Shown: one piece after another, positions 61,328 through 64,000 of the stretch
Position numbering within the stretch: position 1 is the stretch's first letter
Layout of the letters: each line of letters opens with the position of its first letter
NCBI GenBank assembly: GCA_029782215.1
Contig: JAKOVD010000049.1
Span: forward strand, 1 to 64,000
Length of the DNA stretch: 64,000 bases
Reading direction: 5' to 3'
Origin: Chloroflexota bacterium
GTDB lineage: Bacteria > Chloroflexota > Anaerolineae > J102
Translations under genes and position numbers: made by a program
The notes under the pieces: model-generated
Seen by the model: only the letters and a program-made list of their open reading frames with translations
What the model was told of the DNA's origin: nothing
The model's database searches: none

Positions 61328-62026
61328 ATGGAAAAGACGACTATCCTGATCGCTGACGATGAGCCTGCTTTTCGCAGCGGGCTGCGTGCCCTGCTGAGGT
61401 CAGTCGCCGATCTCGATCTTATCGGTGATGCCGCCAGTGGCGCCGAAGTCATCCGTCTGGCCGCCGACCTGCAGCCCGATATCATCCTGATGGACATCAA
61501 CATGCCTGGGGTCAACGGGATTGAAGCCACGCGGCGGATTCTGACCACCAGCCCACACATCGGGATCCTCATGCTCACGATGTTTGAAGACGACGACTCG
61601 GTCTTTGCGGCGCTGCGCGCCGGCGCGCGCGGCTACCTGCTCAAGGGTGCGCTCAAGGCCGAGATCCTGCGCGCCATCCAGACCGTCAGCGGCGGCGGCG
61701 TGGTCTTTGGTGCGGCAATCGCCCAACACGTGTTGCGCTACTTCAGCGGCCTCAAGCCGGTCGAACCCGCCGATCTGTTTCCCGAGCTCACCGACCGCGA
61801 GCGCGAAGTCCTCGGCTTGATCGCCCAAGGCTACAGTAATGTCGAGATCGCGAGCCAGCTGGTCATCAGCGCCAAGACGGTGCGCAATCACATCTCCAAC
61901 ATCTTCAGCAAGCTTCAGGTGACCGACCGTGCACAGGCCATCGTCCGTGCGCGCGAGACAGGCCTGGGCGTCCAGCTTCGCGGTTCGCGGCCTGACAGTG
62001 CCGCGCCAGGCCATGATGCCAGGTAG
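61328..62026 (+). CDS. NarL/FixJ-type response regulator
   Basis: A 232-residue regulator. The receiver domain (1-120) has acidic pocket IADDEPAFRSGL, phospho-acceptor LMDINMPGVNG with Asp56, and the conserved Lys in GYLLKGALKAEILRA. The LuxR-type HTH (about 155-215) reads LTDREREVLGLIAQGYSNVE, then SAKTVRNHISNIFSKLQVTD. The ribosome binding site is CAGGAG, inside the end of the kinase gene. The target genes are unknown. The small membrane protein gene upstream may belong to the same system. Confidence 0.95.
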   Translation: MEKTTILIADDEPAFRSGLRALLRSVADLDLIGDAASGAEVIRLAADLQPDIILMDINMPGVNGIEATRRILTTSPHIGILMLTMFEDDDSVFAALRAGARGYLLKGALKAEILRAIQTVSGGGVVFGAAIAQHVLRYFSGLKPVEPADLFPELTDREREVLGLIAQGYSNVEIASQLVISAKTVRNHISNIFSKLQVTDRAQAIVRARETGLGVQLRGSRPDSAAPGHDAR

Positions 62027-62117
62027 CGCCAACGCACCCAGGTGACGCTGCTGCGCTCCGCCTGCCCGACCTGGTCAACACGCCCTGGCGTCCTTGCCTT
62101 GGAATTCAACAAGCCAA

Positions 62118-62138
62118 ACGGATGTTCGGGGCAGTCAA
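62118..62138 (-). repeat. Dispersed ~20-bp intergenic repeat, copy 4
   Basis: ACGGATGTTCGGGGCAGTCA matches 58148-58168 except at one position. It lies in the short convergent interval between the response regulator and the heme-copper-like gene. AAGCCAA precedes it, as in the IS-remnant copies where AAAACCGA precedes the core. Confidence 0.6.
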
Positions 62139-62164
62139 GGCGGGGCTATACACCGCGCGGCGGC

Positions 62165-63370
62165 TCAGGCAGCCGGCGCCGCGCCCTGCTCCGCCCGGCG
62201 CAGCGCCGCCAGGGTGATGACGCCGGTCTCCCAGGCAGCCGCAGCCAGCGCCACGCCCAGCAGCATATAGGCGGCGGCGTGCAGCGGGCCGCGCACCCCA
62301 AGCAGCAGGATGCTGGCCCAGATCAGGAGCGTGCCCAGGTTCACAGTGGCCAGGCTGAGCCAGTTGCCGCCCAGCCGGGCATCGGCGTCGCCCAACAGCC
62401 AGCGCGCGGCGAAGTAGGGCATCACCGCAAAAAGGAACTGCGCCATCCAGCCGTAGACCAGGGTCTGCGGCGCCGTGGACTCGATGTCCACGGTGGGCAC
62501 AGAGGCCACCTTGAGGATGAGCAGGGGCGACATCAGCACGGGCAGGAAGAGCCAGACGTAGGCAAGGGAGAGATGCCAGGCGCCGGCGCGGGTATACAGG
62601 CCGGTCCCGCGCAGGGCCCTTACCAGCAGGATCATCAGCGCGACCGTGGCGCCGAGGTGGAACGCCAGCCCCGGCACGGTCGCGGCCAGGTTGCCGCCCA
62701 GCCACGGCCCCAGCACCGAGCCCAGGGCGCCCAGCGTCATGGCCCAGAAGATGGCGCCAACCGTGCGGCGGCCCGCCAGTGCTTTGCCGGTCAGCGCCGG
62801 CAGCAGGTCCAGCAGCAGACCGGCGAAAACCAGGGAGGCGAAGCCCCAAACGTTGGCGTGGATGTGCGCCTCCCTGGGCACGCCGATGCGCAGCGGTTGG
62901 CTCCAGCCCACCCACAGGCCGGTGCCGATCACGATGCCCACCAGCAGGTAGGCCAGGCCGGCCAGGTAGAACTTCAAGCTGCCGCTGCCCTCGGCGGTCC
63001 GAACGCCCATGCCGCGCAACTGCAAGATGAGCAGCGTGACGGCGACGAAGATCAGCGTGCCGCCGGCAACGATCAGGGTCGCGTTTGTGCTGGGTATGCC
63101 CGCCAGCAGCACCACCAGTCCTGCGTTCAGCGCCAGCCAGATGTCCCAGCGCGTGGCCGGGGCTGCGGCGCCGCGCTGGCGGGCGACGAAGGCCGGCAGC
63201 ACCCCGAAGGCAGTCTCGGTCAGCACGCCCAACGTGACAAAGTGGACGCGCAGCCAGGGCAAGCCGACCAACCACGGGATCAGGTTGAAGCTGGTCAGCG
63301 TCGCGTCCAGCACGGCCACGATGGCCACGATCAGATAGAACGCTGCCATCAGCAAGAAGGGATTGAGCAT
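62165..63370 (-). CDS. Heme-copper oxidase subunit I-like / NnrS-like membrane protein
   Basis: A 401-residue protein with about 12 TM helices. Conserved His positions suggest heme or metal ligands: LRVHFVTLGVLTETAFGVLP (first), REAHIHANVWGFASLVFAGL (two His) and GLAFHLGATVALMILLV. This His pattern is like that of cbb3/NO-reductase-type subunit I relatives and of NnrS-like proteins, although it is shorter than catalytic subunits and I do not see the full set of Cu ligands. Possible roles are nitric oxide metabolism or electron transfer. It is 15 bp downstream of the cupin gene on the minus strand, with AAGGAG in the ribosome binding site, and a Crp/Fnr-type regulator lies upstream of both. 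Confidence 0.7.
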   Translation of the reverse strand: MLNPFLLMAAFYLIVAIVAVLDATLTSFNLIPWLVGLPWLRVHFVTLGVLTETAFGVLPAFVARQRGAAAPATRWDIWLALNAGLVVLLAGIPSTNATLIVAGGTLIFVAVTLLILQLRGMGVRTAEGSGSLKFYLAGLAYLLVGIVIGTGLWVGWSQPLRIGVPREAHIHANVWGFASLVFAGLLLDLLPALTGKALAGRRTVGAIFWAMTLGALGSVLGPWLGGNLAATVPGLAFHLGATVALMILLVRALRGTGLYTRAGAWHLSLAYVWLFLPVLMSPLLILKVASVPTVDIESTAPQTLVYGWMAQFLFAVMPYFAARWLLGDADARLGGNWLSLATVNLGTLLIWASILLLGVRGPLHAAAYMLLGVALAAAAWETGVITLAALRRAEQGAAPAA

Positions 63371-63385
63371 GATGCGTCTGCTCCT

Positions 63386-63715
63386 TCAGGCGCCGGCTTT
63401 GGCGGCCAGAAAGACCAACCGGCTGCTGGCGCGCAGGCCGCGCGCCGAGCCAGGCGGGGTGATGACGGTGGCGCCGGCCGTGACGGCAAACGCCTCGCCG
63501 TCGACGGTCATCACCCCCTCGCCTTCCAGGAAGTAATAGACGGCCAGGGCTTCCGGGTGGGACGGAATCTGCTGGCCCGGCTCGAGGCCGGCCACCACCA
63601 CGGTCAGCCTTTCGCTGTCCAGCAGGAATTGGGGGCGCGGGCCGGCGCCGTCGAAGACCGCCTGGCTGGCCACGTCGGGGAAGAAGAGCGGGGGCATGGT
63701 TGTCGTTGGCGGCAT
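63386..63715 (-). CDS. Small cupin-domain protein
   Basis: A 109-residue protein. ATG 63715 was chosen because AGGAGA lies 8 bases upstream; the frame reaches back to 63790 without a ribosome binding site. The single cupin barrel has GLEPGQQIPSHPEALAVYYF (cupin motif 1, with one His and Glu), VLEGEGVMTVDG and GATVITPPGSARGL (motif 2, without the usual final His). The binding site therefore looks incomplete. Small cupins often sit near Crp/Fnr regulators and NO-related genes, as here. It is probably a ligand-binding or minor regulatory protein. Confidence 0.82.
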   Translation of the reverse strand: MPPTTTMPPLFFPDVASQAVFDGAGPRPQFLLDSERLTVVVAGLEPGQQIPSHPEALAVYYFLEGEGVMTVDGEAFAVTAGATVITPPGSARGLRASSRLVFLAAKAGA

Positions 63716-63913
63716 GGCTACATCTCCTGTGTGAAATTCCAGCGCGCAAGCGGCGGCCATCCCGGAAACGAAAGCCAATCGATCTGGCATCCTTCCTCAA
63801 TGATGGGCGGCAGACACGCTTGACGGCACAATCATGGCGCAACCCTAGCATCCCCGGGGCGCAGTTGCCACGACTTTTGTCGGATTGGGTCGAAAAGGAG
63901 GAGAGGACAGTCG

Positions 63914-64000
63914 CTACGGAGCGAGCTGGGCGCGCCGCTGCAGACCAGGACGGTCGATGATCATGATCTGATGGCGGTCGAAGCGGATCAACCCGGCGTC
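63914..64000 (-). CDS. Crp/Fnr-family regulator, C-terminal fragment cut by window edge
   Basis: On the minus strand the sequence from 64000 reads DAGLIRFDRHQIMIIDRPGL, then QRRAQLAP and TAG at 63914-63916. The pattern GLIRxxRxxIxIxDRxGL is the end of the winged helix of Crp/Fnr regulators. The rest is outside the window. It lies upstream of the cupin and heme-copper-like genes in the same direction and probably controls them. It could also bind the CRP/FNR-like palindrome at 13455, but nothing shows this. Confidence 0.72.
   Translation of the reverse strand, partial: DAGLIRFDRHQIMIIDRPGLQRRAQLAP

Noticed and set aside
62042..63851. Long open frames of 593 (plus) and 581 (minus) residues
   Set aside because: Both are shadows of the heme-copper-like and cupin genes; they have biased His/Gln/Arg content and no domain.
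1..64000. tRNA, rRNA and CRISPR arrays
   Set aside because: No conserved T-loop text such as GGTTCGAATCC, rRNA core sequence or evenly spaced repeat array was seen; a covariance search was not possible here.

Overview
The window is GC-rich and gene-dense. The protein content suggests a member of the Chloroflexota, perhaps a Caldilinea- or Anaerolineae-like lineage. This is an inference from a zinc-ribbon/class III cyclase/AAA/TPR giant, a ScyD-type propeller with five CHRD repeats, secreted proteins carrying the short motif [LI]-[YW]-[LM]-P, Thr/Pro-rich linkers, a DUF1361 membrane protein, and many decayed insertion sequences and short palindromic repeats. No rRNA, tRNA or CRISPR array was recognised.

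Region 1 (1-5000): the end of a transposase, a DUF4160/DUF2442 pair behind a good promoter, a decayed IS1-like copy, a lipoprotein, an alpha/beta hydrolase and an IS remnant. Region 2 (5000-21000): a cyclase/AAA/TPR regulator broken by one in-frame TGA, then secreted or surface proteins (DNRLRE, ScyD-CHRD, GEVED, and a 1612-residue zincin/malectin protein), with IS remnants between them. Region 3 (21000-30000): a MacB-like ABC system with an accompanying frameshifted lipoprotein, an SRPBCC-VOC fusion, a DUF1801 protein and a DUF1361 protein.

Region 4 (30200-57974) is the main attraction: a nonribosomal peptide locus of about 28 kb made of two divergent arms around a 490-bp control region. The minus arm runs from an NMT1/Tau-type ABC importer (three genes) through an A-PCP starter without the usual Asp235, C-A-PCP-TE, C-A-PCP, a free thioesterase-like protein, a cyclic-peptide-type ABC exporter, a DegT aminotransferase and an unrecognised protein to an MbtH protein. 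Many of its junctions are ATGA or TGATG overlaps. The plus arm encodes an acyl-AMP ligase fused to a carrier protein, a C-A-PCP module with a threonine-like pocket, a GT4 glycosyltransferase, a PIG-L deacetylase, and a fused GT4-carrier-thioesterase protein. The likely product is an acylated, glycosylated, amino-sugar-bearing peptide. The odd points are a carrier domain with Ala in place of the phosphopantetheine Ser, thioesterase nucleophiles that are Cys, Cys and Ala rather than Ser, and a glycosyltransferase physically fused to NRPS termination-type domains.

Region 5 (58000-64000): a small membrane protein and a decayed paralogue fragment, a NarL-type two-component system, and a minus-strand set of a Crp/Fnr regulator (cut by the window edge), a cupin and a heme-copper-oxidase-like membrane protein.
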